Positions 1 to 11,030 of a stretch of 64,000 nt of DNA are shown in pieces. A model generated the notes under the pieces. The model was not told the origin of the DNA. It searched no databases and worked only from the letters and a program-made list of their open reading frames with translations. Made by a program: the position numbers and the translations under genes. Within the stretch, counting starts at the first letter, position 1, and every line of letters starts with the position of its first letter. Source of the DNA: Apodospora peruviana (taxonomy: Eukaryota; Ascomycota; Sordariomycetes; Sordariales; Lasiosphaeriaceae); the NCBI GenBank assembly GCA_033439685.1, contig JAUEDM010000009.1:248001-312000 (forward strand), written 5' to 3'.

Positions 1-840
1 AGCCGGCGCCTGATGCGTCTCGACCACTCCGCCACCAGCACCATACCCGTTCTCTGCACCATTGACTCCGTCATTGGGAGCTCCCTTTCTGCTATAGGTT
101 CTATATTGTTGAAAGATTAGTATATCAGGTTAGGTGACAGAACAGGGGAAAACATACCGAGTCAGTTTGTTGCCCCTTTGCTTCACCCGCCCACGCCTGA
201 TCACCCACTGTAAGCCGTGATAGCACAGGAATGGAAGCCATTCGTCAACCTCAGCATCCCTGAAAATGGAAAAACTCACCAAAATAAAACTCAGCAGGCA
301 AGTAAACATGGCAACGAAACTAAAAGCCAGCACGGTCCGCCAAGCGGAACATTCAGACCAGTCGACATCGACCCCGACCGGCGCGGTCCGGTACCACCGA
401 CCCCAGTAGTAGCCCCTGTAGTTGTTGTATCACCACGAGTTACATGCGTTGCAGTTCCCAGACAGCTGTTGCTCTATCATTAGCACACATACTTCAAGAT
501 GTGAATGGAGGCATTTGCTTACCGTTTCGAGCAAACAGAACACTGTCAGTCACGCCGCAAACATGATGAAGTCAATCGGAAAGGCTCAGAGCAAGTACTC
601 CTTGGGCAGAATGAAGAAGAGCGAGAAGATGATGGTCAAGCTGGCGATCACGACGGTGAACACCAGGCGGACGTTTGGCTGGCTGCCGGCATCGTCGATC
701 AGGTCGAGCGCTCGGCCGATGGTGCCCAGCACGATGGCGCCGTAGGTTAACTCGCCTAGTTGGAGGAAGACGTTGAAGCCCCGAGAGGCTTTCGATTTGT
801 GCCTTCCGGGTTGTTCATCAGTACTAGTCGGAGGACCCAT
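1..840 (-). pseudogene. MARVEL-type four-helix membrane protein, broken by three TGA codons, runs off left edge
   Basis: Exons read 840-523, 465-280, 207-158 and 100 to beyond base 1. All three introns have good GT donors, AG acceptors and branch sites (for example TGCTAAT in intron 1), and all junctions keep frame. The product resembles fungal MARVEL-type integral membrane proteins: hydrophobic helices around GELTYGAIVLGTIGRALDL, FTVVIASLTIIFSLFFILP and FPIDFIMFAA, then the hallmark segments YYWGRWYR and CSAWRTVLAFSF, then a basic, Gly-rich cytosolic tail. Inside the coding frame are TGA codons at 588-586, 552-550 and 432-430. By family pattern each sits where Trp is expected. No other lesion is visible. 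What I see is the three stops; the family assignment is from recalled patterns; loss of function is inference. Recoding, RNA editing or assembly error are alternatives. Confidence 0.72.
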
Positions 841-3028
841 GGCTAAACGAGAAGACGTCAGGAGATTTGGGGGGTTGTGGTTGAAGCAAGTTTGGTGAGC
901 TCGGGCTCAGGATGTGCTGCGTTTGAGGTAAAGATGGTTGAGAGAAAATGCCATGGTCGTGGGTCTCTTGGCTTGAGATGGGAGTTCTAACTCTTTAAAC
1001 ACATACATGCAGAAAGTCCAAGTCCGTCCTCATCCTGTAGATCTCGAAATCTGGTAGCGGGAGAACAAAGAATCATAAAGCCACGGCGGATATGATCGGC
1101 CGTTTCTTTTTTCGGAATGGGAATCAGCATCTACAAAAAGCACGGAAGCGGTTTGATATGACGTATAAGGGGTCAGACCACCGCAGATGTCAACTAATCT
1201 CGGTCAATTACATACAGTTGTTACTTACCTATCTTGTCTCGACTTTGGACTGTTCTAAATCCGAAGGATACTGAATGCTTGATCGGGCAAATATGCGCAA
1301 GTATCAAAACCATGACCCATTGAAAAAAGGGCCAGCTGTCAGTGCAAAAGCTGTATCAACACCTAGGTACATATACCTATGTTGAGTATCACCAGGCTGG
1401 GGTTTTACATATACATGGTATCAATCTCCATCAATTCAGTATGTCTGAGCTACAACTTCTCTTCTAAACCTACAAGACAAGACCTCAGCCCCATTCTCCA
1501 TCATTAGGGCTTACAGCGTGTCATCCAATGGAAGTTTTTGTTGCTCCGACCGTTGATTAAGCGTCGGCAGCTCTTATTCAACATGAAGGGGCGAATTATA
1601 TATCAGCACACAGGTATTTTAATGTCCAAACCCAGGCCTGGCCAGTAACTGTACTGAGGTCGGAGTCTTGTCGGATGTCTATTGCCTCCAGTTCCCAAGC
1701 CATTAACGAACCTCCAAGTTTACACACGAAGATGAACATACTAACCGGATAAAACATGACCCAAAGCTGAACTCCAATACTTATCTTCTATTCGTACGGA
1801 GTATATAGACCCAATTTCGAGCATTTAACAAGTACATACGGCCATAGATAGTGGAGAACTCGGGATCCCGTCCGCTCTCCCATAGATAAGCCACTAATCG
1901 CCAGACTAGTAGTTGGGTCGGTGACGACCAGCGAATCCCTGGTGCTGTATGTTTTTGCTTTTGGCCGATACCTTCCTTTTGGGCCTCAAGCATTTTGTTC
2001 ACGAATCGCAGAGGGCCAATCCGCTAGCACACAACCTTGCATCAGAGTTGGTACTGATAGACGATAAATCTTTGAGAACGGCAGTTCCTGAACCACGGAG
2101 CCTACATCTAACTACGACATCACCTCAAATGATCCAGTCGCATAAACTCTGCCTTGCGAGCCTTGGCGATGCACCTCCTCCAGCCAAGAATTGTCAACTT
2201 AGGAAAATCACTTATCTGCCACTGCACCATTGGCCATCCGTCTGCTTTCCATCATTGGCCAGCAAGACCGGAGAGCACCCCTTCGCGCGTGGACGCCGGC
2301 ACAAACTTATTTCATGATTTCTATCCAAGTTCTAGTGTACACCTTCGACATCTGCATCCTATCATTCCAGTCGCCCTCACATGCATTTAGCACCCTACAT
2401 GCATCGATCGCCGGCACGACTAATTCCATCCCTCCCACATCATCCTAAGTACCTCCGCAATGGGGCATATCGGAGTGTGGAATCTGGTCACACAACATCG
2501 CACATGCAATATTTGATGCAAAGGTCCTCGCCCTTTGTCACACCTGTAACTCGCATTGGTCGACAACCTCACCCCAGACGCAAGGCTCTTCTTCTCCACA
2601 ACCGAACCCCGCTCCAAGGTCGGCCGCAGCCGGTTCGTGGTACCCTCCCGGGATGTCGGCAGTCAGTATTGACATCCGCTTGGGCAATGAATCAGCAAGC
2701 CTGTTAGCAAATCTTTCGGTTTGCTTTGGCACGAGAGCTTGGGTGAAGGTTAACGTCGAGTGTTGATGCCGAACCGGTAGACTAATGCAATCAGTTGCAG
2801 GACATGATGCACACCTACCTACCCGTCCCGTACCGCAATTGCATGTCTCTACTTGATAGGTATCACCTTATCGCAAGCATAAAGTCCTGTTCATCCTCAC
2901 CCATGTCTCTTCACTCTCGACGACTCCATGTCGACTCGGTCCAGCTGTGAGACCGAGAGCTCAACATCAACGCCACAACTAATCTTACCTCGGTCACCAA
3001 CAAACCTCGAGGAACTGATACAGCCAAC
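841..3028. other. Intergenic, 2.2 kb, no convincing gene
   Basis: Only short ORFs without splice partners, domain motifs or codon bias are present. The last 150 bases are the presumed 5' leader of the ferric reductase gene. Nothing else is recognised here. Confidence 0.6.
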
Positions 3029-5278
3029 ATGAAAGTCTCTCTGTCACTCTACCTGGCATTCGCCAACATCGTTTCAGCAGGCCAAGGCCTCGTAGGCTTC
3101 GGCCTGGACCCGGTAGGCGCCTACTGCGGATGGGCATGCTATATGCCTGTGGCCTTCATATCCCTCTCATGCTCCTCCCTGAGCCCGGAAACCGGTTTCC
3201 CCGTAACATCGGTCAGCTGCCGCGCCAACGACACGGCGTGGCTGACCACGCTGGCCTGGTGCATGCACACGCGATGCACTCCCTCAAACATGCGACCATC
3301 AGATTTCGAAGAAGCCTGGGAGAACCGCGCCACATTATCAGACATCGCCGCCGCGGACCCTCCGTACGTGCCCGCCAAGTGGACGTACAGCGAAGCCCTT
3401 CACTATGTCCTGGATAATGGGCCGCCAACAAGGGAACTCGCGGCCACAGATTTGGTACTCAATTTCACTGCCGTGATTTCCGATTTCATGTGGCTCAGTC
3501 AGTGGAATGATGGAATGGGCATCCAGAGGGAGCAGATTGTTGGTGCTACTTATGGGTAAGCTTCACCTACCTGCCCCAGTGCACACAAGGTAAACTAACA
3601 AAAAGTTAGCATCATAATCCTCGTAATCGGCTTCTCGATACCAATCATCATGACCTGGCTAGGCTACCTCCCATTCATGTCCCGCCTCACTCATAAACTC
3701 AACCCGCGGCTGATCTACCCTTCCCTGATCGGGCGCTACAATGTCCAACCGCTGCCCCATCAGCTCGGCAACGCTCTAACCCGCGGCCAAGGCCTCGCCA
3801 TCGTCATCTTCTTCCTCCTCAATTTATTCCTAACGTCCGTCAACTACCGTTCCTTCCAACCGCACGCCCTGCGCCCGCAAGTCCCCTTCGAAATATCCAG
3901 CTACATCGTCTACCGAACAGGAATCATCGCCTTCGCTCTCCTCCCATTATTGCTCCTCTTCTCCTCGCGGAACAACGTCCTCCTCTGGTTCAGCAACTGG
4001 TCCCACGCCACCTACCTCTTACTCCACCGCTGGGTGGCACGTCTTTTCTTCCTGCAGGCGCTCGTGCACACCCTCGTCGCACTACCCTTCTTCTACGGCG
4101 ACGCAAAGCGCGGCTACTGGATCTGGGGGTCCGTCGCGATCGTCGCCATGGCCTTATTGCTGCTCACCAGCGTATTGTGGGTGCGTCGCAAGGCGTACGA
4201 GTTCTTCCTAGCGTCCCATATCATTCTGTCCGTCATCACGTTGGTCGGGTGCTGGTACCACGTCACGCTGTGGGTGGGCATCGGGACCTGGGGCTACGAG
4301 ACCTGGCTGTATGCCGCGTGCGCGGTCTGGTTCGTCGATCGGCTTGCGCGGGGCGCGCGGGTGCTCAAGAATGGCCTTCGTCGCGCAAAGGTGGTTGAGC
4401 TGGGTGGCGAGTATGTCCGCGTGGATGTGCCGGGCGTGCGATGGGGCACCGGCGACCCGGGCGCGCACATGTATGCGTACTTTCCGACGCTCGGCGGTCC
4501 GGCCGCGTGGCGCCGCCAGCCGTGGGAGAATCATCCGTTTTCGATTGTGCCGACGGCTGTTTTGGTTGGCGACGGGCAGAAAAATAAGACGGGTGATGAA
4601 GGAGCTGGATCGCGGTCGTCGTCGGCTTCGACGGGACGGAATGTGGTTGTTGTTGTTGAAGTCGATGTGGAAAAGGGAGATGCGCGGGCAGCAGGAAAGG
4701 CGAGGCCGCGAGTCAAGACTGCTGGTGCCACTGGCAGCAACTCGGTTGATGATGATCGTGATGATCACCGTCTCACTGTTGCTGCTGCTGCTGTCGGTGC
4801 CGATGGTATTACCCTCCTGATCAAAAAATCAGCCGGCATCACTAAGCACCTTTGCTCGACCGAGGGCGGCCTGCTGACGCTTCTCGACGGGCCGTATTCC
4901 AATGCTCCGACCACCGAGATCCGGCGCTGTGACCGGCTCCTGCTCATCGGTGGCGGTATCGGTATCACGAGTTTGCTGTCGTGGACCGTGAACCATCTGA
5001 ACGTCAAGCTGTGTTGGAGCGTCAAGGAATCGGCCAGGTGCTTGGTTGCCGAGGTCGAGGGTGCGCTTGGCAGGGTGCAGGAAACGGATGTGCGGGTCGG
5101 TAGCAGACTGGACTTTGACGACTTGCTGGCCCGAGAGGTGGAGTGTGGCTGGAGGAGTGTCGGCGTTGTTGTCTCTGGACCTGGAGGGTTGTGCGATGAT
5201 GTCAGAGCGGCGGTGGTGGCTGCCGGGGAGAAAGGGAAGACGGCATTCGTGCTCGAGGTGGATGCTTATACCTGGTAA
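3029..5278 (+). CDS. FRE-type ferric/cupric reductase, transmembrane flavocytochrome
   Basis: Exons 3029-3555 and 3610-5278 give 731 aa. Family role: moves electrons from cytosolic NADPH through FAD and two hemes to extracellular Fe3+ or Cu2+ before metal uptake. Residues 1-20 look like a signal peptide. A Cys-containing ectodomain precedes the first helix at about 176. The heme helices carry His pairs about 13 residues apart (LLLHRWVARLFFLQALVHTL and SHIILSVITLVGCWYH). The FAD motif HPFS is at about 484 and the NADPH-binding GGGIGIT at about 623; the protein ends EVDAYTW, an aromatic C terminus common in the family. A polar low-complexity insert of roughly 70 residues separates FAD-domain strands. 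The intron is 54 bp and the split Gly codon is restored. Substrate preference cannot be read from sequence. Confidence 0.93.
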
Positions 5279-5711
5279 TGGCTTGATGATTCCTGCTTGC
5301 CTTTATTCATGATGAATAATGAACTTTCAATTTTCGCTCTTTCCCGGAAGGTCTGTTCTGTTTGGTAGCTAAGGTGGGTAGGTACGGTGCTCACTTGCCG
5401 AGGAAAGACGGGACGGGCAAGAGCAACAGCTATCAACAGACAAGACTTTAGGTTGCTCTTTCTACCTCGCACTTTCCATTCGGCACTGGCTGCTTCCTCT
5501 TAATGCTGTGGAAGCCAGCGACTTCCTCCGGGGCTCCCCGGTGCCGAGGATGCACCAGCTCCCGAGTCCCGTCGTCCGGGGTCCCTTCCCTTTTCCACAT
5601 GTTGTTATGCCTCAGGTTTCTTCCGGGAGCGTTCTCTTCCAAAAAATCCATTAACATCTATCATCTTTTCTCTCCGCACCCACCACCAACACAAAGGTGT
5701 TCGACTTCACC
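5279..5711. other. Intergenic, 433 bp
   Basis: Contains the 3' flank of the ferric reductase and the presumed pyrimidine-rich leader of the next gene (ACCACCAACAC just before its ATG). No separate feature is recognised. Confidence 0.5.
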
Positions 5712-6965
5712 ATGGACGGCCCAGGGAACTCATTCCAGTTTGAGTTTTGCCGGATACCTGGCTGCAGAGAGCGGACATGGCAGCGGCCCAACATCCGGGA
5801 CACCTACTGTTATGCTCATACTATCGGATTAGTGAGTCGCACTCTAAATACTTATTCTGCTTCGACTGGCCATATGTTCACATGGCTGGGACCTGCCTCG
5901 AAAGCTGGGTGTGTGGATAGGTCAGCCCGATGGAACGTTCCGGAAATTTGCCTCACTAGCGGGGCGCCACCAACCGATCGTACGGGAGAGTCAGGCAACA
6001 ATGCCTACAGCTGAGGCGGCAGGACATCCTGGAGCGAGAGATGAAGCGGCAGGACATCCTGAAGCGAGAGATTAGCAGCCGCGCCCGACTTGCCCGACAC
6101 AAGCATCAACACCTGCCCCTGTACCAGCTTTGACGCAGTCTCGTCAGTCGAATCTCTCACAGCAAGCATACCCATATGTAACTGGAACAACTTTGCCGCA
6201 GTATCCTCGGCCGAATCTCCCACAGCAAGCATACCTGGACTCATATGCAACTGGACCAACTTTACCGCAGTCTTTCCAGCCGAATCTCACACAACCTATA
6301 CCAGCTTGGCCGCAGTCTTGCCAGTCGAAAGTCCCACAGCAAGCATACCCATATGCAACTAGACCCACATTGCCGCAGTTTTCGCCGCAGCACCTGTCTC
6401 CCCTTGCTCCGATCTCTGCGCCGTCATGGATGCCAAACTCCGTCGATACGCCAACGATGGGGGGCTCCAGCGAGATGAAACTTTGCCCTTGCTGCGGCCA
6501 AAAAAAGGCTCACAATGAGTTTATCGAGGGAGGAAGCGTTGTGTCGAGCTGTATTCCCTGTTTTGATAGATATGCAGCTCAGGATTACCTTGCTGGCATG
6601 GCTGTATGGCATGTTCCCCCTAAAAGGACAAATAATCTATGCTAACTCCTGACCAGAGTTCGTCCAGAAGAAGTGAGGATACCTCGGTCTCAACAACAAC
6701 GCATACGAGTGACGCAATCACGTCGCCGCAGGACGAGCAAGGTTTGGGGACGACAATAGGGCCCATGCCTATCACTTCCATGCTGAATTCCATCCCAGAC
6801 AACCGGCTTAGCTTCATAGACCCTGCCCTGCGACCGCCTATTGAGCCCGTGGATACCCAGGAGCCTGTTGAGCCCGTGGATAACCCAGCCCGAGTCGATG
6901 ACGATGCTTTGGATGGCGAAATGGTCAGTGGCTTGATGTTTTTAGCGGCGCAGAGAGACGGATGA
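5712..6965 (+). CDS. Unknown protein with Cys/His motif, Gln/Pro repeats and a CxxC pair
   Basis: Proposed exons are 5712-5831, 6076-6603 and 6657-6965, all joined in phase 0, giving 318 aa. The last intron is strong: GTATGG donor, TGCTAAC branch site, GACCAG acceptor. The N-terminal exon has a possible zinc site (FCRIPGC, then YCYAHT). The middle exon holds diverged repeats around PNLPQQAYPY / TLPQ, then KLCPCCGQKKAHNEF and SSCIPCF, two CxxC pairs that could bind one metal ion. The C terminus is acidic and disordered with an EPVDTQEPVEPVDNP duplication. I do not recognise the family. Intron 1 is the weakest part: it would be 244 bp and contains a 30-bp tandem duplication that reads in frame, so extra exon sequence may exist there. 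Confidence 0.5.
6012..6071 (+). repeat. 30-bp tandem duplication, two copies
   Basis: Two near-identical 30-bp units (core GGCGGCAGGACATCCTG and AGCGGCAGGACATCCTG) follow each other. Thirty bases is ten codons, and one frame gives RRQDILERE-M followed by KRQDILKRE-I, so the duplication may lie in coding sequence although the preferred model places it in intron 1 of the surrounding gene. Confidence 0.7.
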
Positions 6966-8137
6966 TGCATGTCCGTTGGTCTTGAAGGCCACGGCGTGCT
7001 GCTCAATTTCTTTGCCTCGTTGGAGGCGATGATTTCTTATGTTGCATGCACGTAATAGTCAGGGATTAGATTACAACGATAGACAAAATATGAGCGTTCA
7101 ATTGATATCTAAGGTATCTCATGCAGCTCCGTAAGTGCCTCGGGACACTTGTAAGACTTCATGAGAGTGGTTGCTAAATACCATCGGTTTGGGTGAACGA
7201 GTCACTTCCTCAAAACGACCAAAGTAATTAAACAAACATTATACCCGGTAACGTTAGCATGTCCTCTTTCAACACTAACTGGATTGATACCTTACACTAT
7301 TTCAGGGTAAAAAGTACAATTGTCATGGCGTGGCGCTATGCAGCACATAATCCACAGTATTCTAAGCCTTGTCAGCTTGGAATTCGACATTCTTTTGTAA
7401 TGGGAAGGTTAGCTCAGTGGTGTGGGTCATTGTGCAACGCCGTCACAACAATTCTATGGTAAATATTCAACTCTAGTGCCTGTAAAAATCCCTTTGTAAC
7501 CTTTTAATAATTAACTTATAAAATCTAAACCGCCTTTTACCTATTCTCCCAGCCTTTTTTTTTGTCGCCACCATGGCCCTAGTAGGTAGATACTAGAGGT
7601 TGATTATTTACTGTAGAATGGTATAAGGATCCGGCAAAATCCTGTAGATTCCTTATCTGTGACATCTGTCAAGGCCGGCATCAGGGATCGATGGACAAAC
7701 TCATCAATTGGGCACTATCAACGAAGATTCTAAACTGGAGAGGAAAGAAAAGAAAAGAAAAGAACAATCCTTGGAGCGCGAAGCGCGACAAGCTTCTTCG
7801 TGGGGTGAGACCCCTTGCCCTTCGTTGCTCCTGATTGGTCCTAGTGACCGAGTCTCCATACCGGTAGCTCTGCGGGGGCTTGGTCCTCACAACATCCAAT
7901 GTTTTACGGTCAGCTGCTACTTAGGGCCTTAGATGGTATTTACAATGAATTTCTGCAGCTTAAATAGGTAGGTATTTCTAGGATAGTTACTAAGGGCCTT
8001 AAAAAGTCACGAGCTGAGGCCCTTGTAAGTAGGTACTCGATGGCTACCTAACCTAGGTACTACACCTTTGCTATTAGGGGTTTGTTTTATTTAAATTTGC
8101 TACAGTTAAGCCTGCTTGCTGCCAGCATACATAGGAA

Positions 8138-8160
8138 GGGGGGGGGGGAGGGGGGGGGGG
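8138..8160 (+). repeat. Poly-G tract
   Basis: Two G homopolymer runs of about ten bases are separated by a single A. Such a tract can form G-quadruplex structure and is prone to length errors in assembly. Confidence 0.8.
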
Positions 8161-8343
8161 ATATGAACATTAAAACACAGAAATATTGTCACGAGATCGG
8201 TAGTTCTAAGAGGCAATGCTTCGATTGATTGTACTGAATTCATGGAATTCTCAGCTAGAGAGTAAAAGAAGGAAAGAAACGAAATGCGTGCGAGAGAGCG
8301 ATAGCTTTTATGGCCAGCCAACAATCGTGCTAGTCGCGGGGTC

Positions 8344-8368
8344 CACGTGATCATTTGACTGCACGTGA
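8344..8368. promoter_or_regulatory. Paired CACGTGA boxes
   Basis: CACGTGA occurs at 8344-8350 and again at 8362-8368. CACGTG is the E-box core bound by fungal bHLH factors, and close pairs are more likely to be used than single copies. They lie about 780 bp upstream of the Egt2-like start. That they regulate that gene is inference. Confidence 0.3.
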
Positions 8369-9127
8369 CCTGTGGTGGTGGAAGGGGGTGGTGGAAGGTG
8401 GTGAAGGGAAAGCCAGGCGCGCATGCGCCGTCACAAATATCGTCCATCTTTAGCAGTATTTTGTAATTAGCCCCAAGGCACACACCCGACTTAAAAATCA
8501 CAACACTTGTTGTAGGCGTAAATGGGCCGTGCGCTGGAAGAAAACTCCCTTGCTAACAACACCCCCCGTCACCCTGATAGGTAACTGAATCTAGCAAAAC
8601 AAAACAAACCCTAGTAGAGGAGGTGTATTTACCGCCGTGGGATGGTGTACACAAGACACACTGCCAAGACGGGATCAATGACCATCTCATCTCGGCTTGC
8701 CGCGGGTTTGATCGGGATTTTTGTTTTTGGTGAGGGGGCTAAGTGGTCCCGGGAGAGCGCGCCCTGTCCGGGACAGGCTGCGTCCACGGCAATCAACTCT
8801 ATCCAATGGATCACAGGTCGGGTCGGTTTGCGGGGTTTTTCTGTGTGGAATTGTCTAACACCAACACTTAACAGTGGCTGTGGACGTGGTGATATCAAGC
8901 TCCTGTATTACCATTTGATGTCTAGCGTACATTGCCCAGATACATGTACCCGTGGGAAGGACCGGATCTGTATGTGACTCCCTTTCATGAGTGAGTCACC
9001 GTGGTCAATATCAAAGAACTATAACAGTGGGCAACGTCCCCCGAATCTTTTGGGAATCTTTGAAGTTTGGTTTCTTTTCATGTCTTGTTCCCATCTTCAC
9101 TCAATCAAGGAGCAGTATCAAACAACC

Positions 9128-10614
9128 ATGGGGGATACCATCACCACCGCCTTGCCCGTCAGGGCAAACACCGTCGACAGCCAAGATGGACAACACCACA
9201 CCCCAGTGAAATTTGGTACTGCTCTGCGAGACCAGTTCCTCTTCGACCCAACCTACCGCAACCTGAACCAAGGCAAGTTTCTCACCTACCTACCTTACCC
9301 ACTACAGTGCCATCATACTGATTGATTGGGTGGGTGATAGGTTCCTTCGGAACAATCCCTGCCTTCGTCCAAACCAAACAACGGAGCTACCAAGCCATGG
9401 CCGAAGCCAAACCCGATCCGTTTATACTGTACACTTATTTTCCTCTGCTGGACGAGTCGCGTGCGGCGGTAGCCAAGCTCCTCAGCGCGCCTGTTGAGAC
9501 GGTAGTATTCGTATCCAACGCCTCGATAGGCGTCAACACGGTGCTCCGCAACCTAGTCTGGTCAAACGACCGCGCCGACGAGATTCTGTATTTCAGTACC
9601 ATTTACGGCGGGTGTGGTCGCACGGTCGACTATATCGTCGAATCTACTTACGGATATGTGTCCAGTCGATGTATTGAGCTCCAATACCCATGCAGCAACG
9701 CGAGCATCATCGTCAGTTTCCATAGCGCGGTGCAGCAGTCCAGAAAGGAGGGGAAGAGACCGAGACTGTGTATCTTTGACGTTGTTTCCTCCCAGCCGGG
9801 GGTGCGGTTCCCGTTTGCAGAAATGGCGGATGCGTGCAGAGAGGAAGGGATAATGTCGTTGGTTGACGGGGCGCAGGGGATCGGGATGGTCGATATTGAT
9901 TTGTCGAAACTCGACCCCGATTTCTTTGTCTCGAATTGTCATAAATGGTTGCATGTTCCCAGGGGATGCGCAGTCTTTTACGTGCCTGAGCGGAATCAGG
10001 GCCTCATGAGGTCGACCTTGCCGACGTCGCATGGTTTTGTGGGGACGCCGGCTTCTGGTGAGAAGGGGAGAGCCGTCCCGTTGGGGAAGCATATGCGAGA
10101 TATGTCGCCTTTTGTGCTGAATTTTGGGTTTTTGGGGACATTGGATAATTCGCCTTATCTTTGTGTTAGGGATGCCATTACCTGGCGCGAGGAGGTGTTG
10201 GGCGGGGAGGAGAGGATTCGACAATATCAGATTGATTTGGCGAGGAAAGGAGGAAAGAGGGTTGCCGAGATCTTGGGGACGAGTGTTTTGGAGAATGAAG
10301 AGGGGACGTTGACGGAGTGTGCTATGGTTAATGTTGCCTTGCCGTTGGGGGTGGAAGGGTTTGAGGAGACTGGGGAGGAGGGAGCGAAGGTGCTTGTGGT
10401 TGGGGATGCGGACGAGGCATTTGCGTTGACACATTGGATGAAGGAGCGGTATATGGAGGATTATAATACGTATCTGTTTACGTTTGTGTACCGGGGCCGG
10501 ATTTGGGTTCGGTTGAGTGCGCAGGTTTTTCTGGATGAGGAGGATTTTGAGTGGACGGGGCAGATGTTGAAGACATTGTGTGAGAAGGTGGTAAAGGGGG
10601 AGCATAAGGCTTGA
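9128..10614 (+). CDS. Class V PLP enzyme, Egt2-like (candidate hercynylcysteine sulfoxide lyase)
   Basis: Exons 9128-9272 and 9341-10614 give 472 aa. The intron uses a GC donor (AAG|GCAAGT) with an ordinary AG acceptor and restores the family motif NLNQGSFGTIP at residues 45-55, so the non-canonical site is well supported. Class V aminotransferase-fold features are visible: VDGAQGIGM with the PLP-contacting Asp at about 224, and SNCHKWL with the Schiff-base Lys at about 250, then PRGCAVFYVP and TLDNSPYLCV. Length and motifs match the fungal isopenicillin-N-epimerase-like group that includes Egt2, which cleaves the C-S bond in the last step of ergothioneine synthesis. Exact substrate is not provable here; a cysteine desulfurase/lyase acting elsewhere is the alternative. 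No Egt1-like gene is in this window. Confidence 0.88.
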
Positions 10615-10813
10615 GAAGTGCAAGCTGGAGGGGGTGTTTCCTTGGGTCTGCCGCCATTTCTGAGAGATTGGTCCATTCATCGATAAAAGCGTTCAAACTG
10701 AGAAGAGCGGCAGGAGGATGTGAGAGATGAGTGGCACACGGCTCCACCTTGACAAAGAAATGCCCCCGTTGAAGAGTCATGATGCCAACCTATATCCACA
10801 ACAAAACTCATCA

Positions 10814-10897
10814 GGCCCGCTGGCCAAATGGTAAGGCGCCAGATTTCGGTTATTGAAACCACTCTGGAGATTGTGCGTTCGAGCCGCACGTGGGTCG
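10814..10897 (+). tRNA. tRNA-Arg (anticodon TCG) with a short intron
   Basis: The acceptor stem GGCCCGC pairs with GTGGGTC allowing two G-U pairs. The D arm is GCC/GGC, the anticodon stem CCAGA/TCTGG, and the T arm GTGCG-TTCGAGC-CGCAC, with discriminator G. The anticodon loop begins TTTCGG, placing TCG at 34-36. About 12 extra bases after position 37 are the usual nuclear tRNA intron. It decodes CGA codons. It sits in the gap between the Egt2-like gene and the metalloprotease. Confidence 0.93.
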
Positions 10898-11030
10898 TCA
10901 GCTTTATTTTTGTCCTATATTCTCTTATATAATCATCATTACCATCTCAGATACCGCTGCCTGGATGGATCCTGCCTTTTTATCTGGAAGAAAGAAAGAA
11001 CACACCAACGTTATTGCTGTCCAAAACCAC

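Larger units (their letters stand above)
6966..9127. other. Intergenic, 2.2 kb, with simple repeats
   Basis: No gene is supported. It contains an AAAAG-type run near 7745-7765, a G-rich run at 8138-8160, and two CACGTGA boxes. The sequence TACTTAGGGCCTTAGAT near 7918 is partly repeated as TACTAAGGGCCTTAAAA near 7988. A short + strand ORF at 8642 has no recognisable motif. Confidence 0.5.

Noticed and set aside
430..588. Classical RIP as the cause of the three TGA codons
   Set aside because: RIP in Neurospora-type fungi favours CpA to TpA, which turns TGG into TAG. These stops require C-to-T in CpC, and the surrounding sequence is not AT-shifted.
7408..7470. tRNA-like box A (GGTTAGCTCAGTGGTG)
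   Set aside because: No T arm or box B within tRNA distance and no acceptor pairing; a chance match or extremely decayed tRNA.
9562..10680. 372-codon open frame on the minus strand opposite the Egt2-like gene
   Set aside because: It is a shadow of the strong + strand PLP-enzyme frame: Pro/His/Arg-rich, no domain, and the + strand has catalytic motifs and a supported intron.
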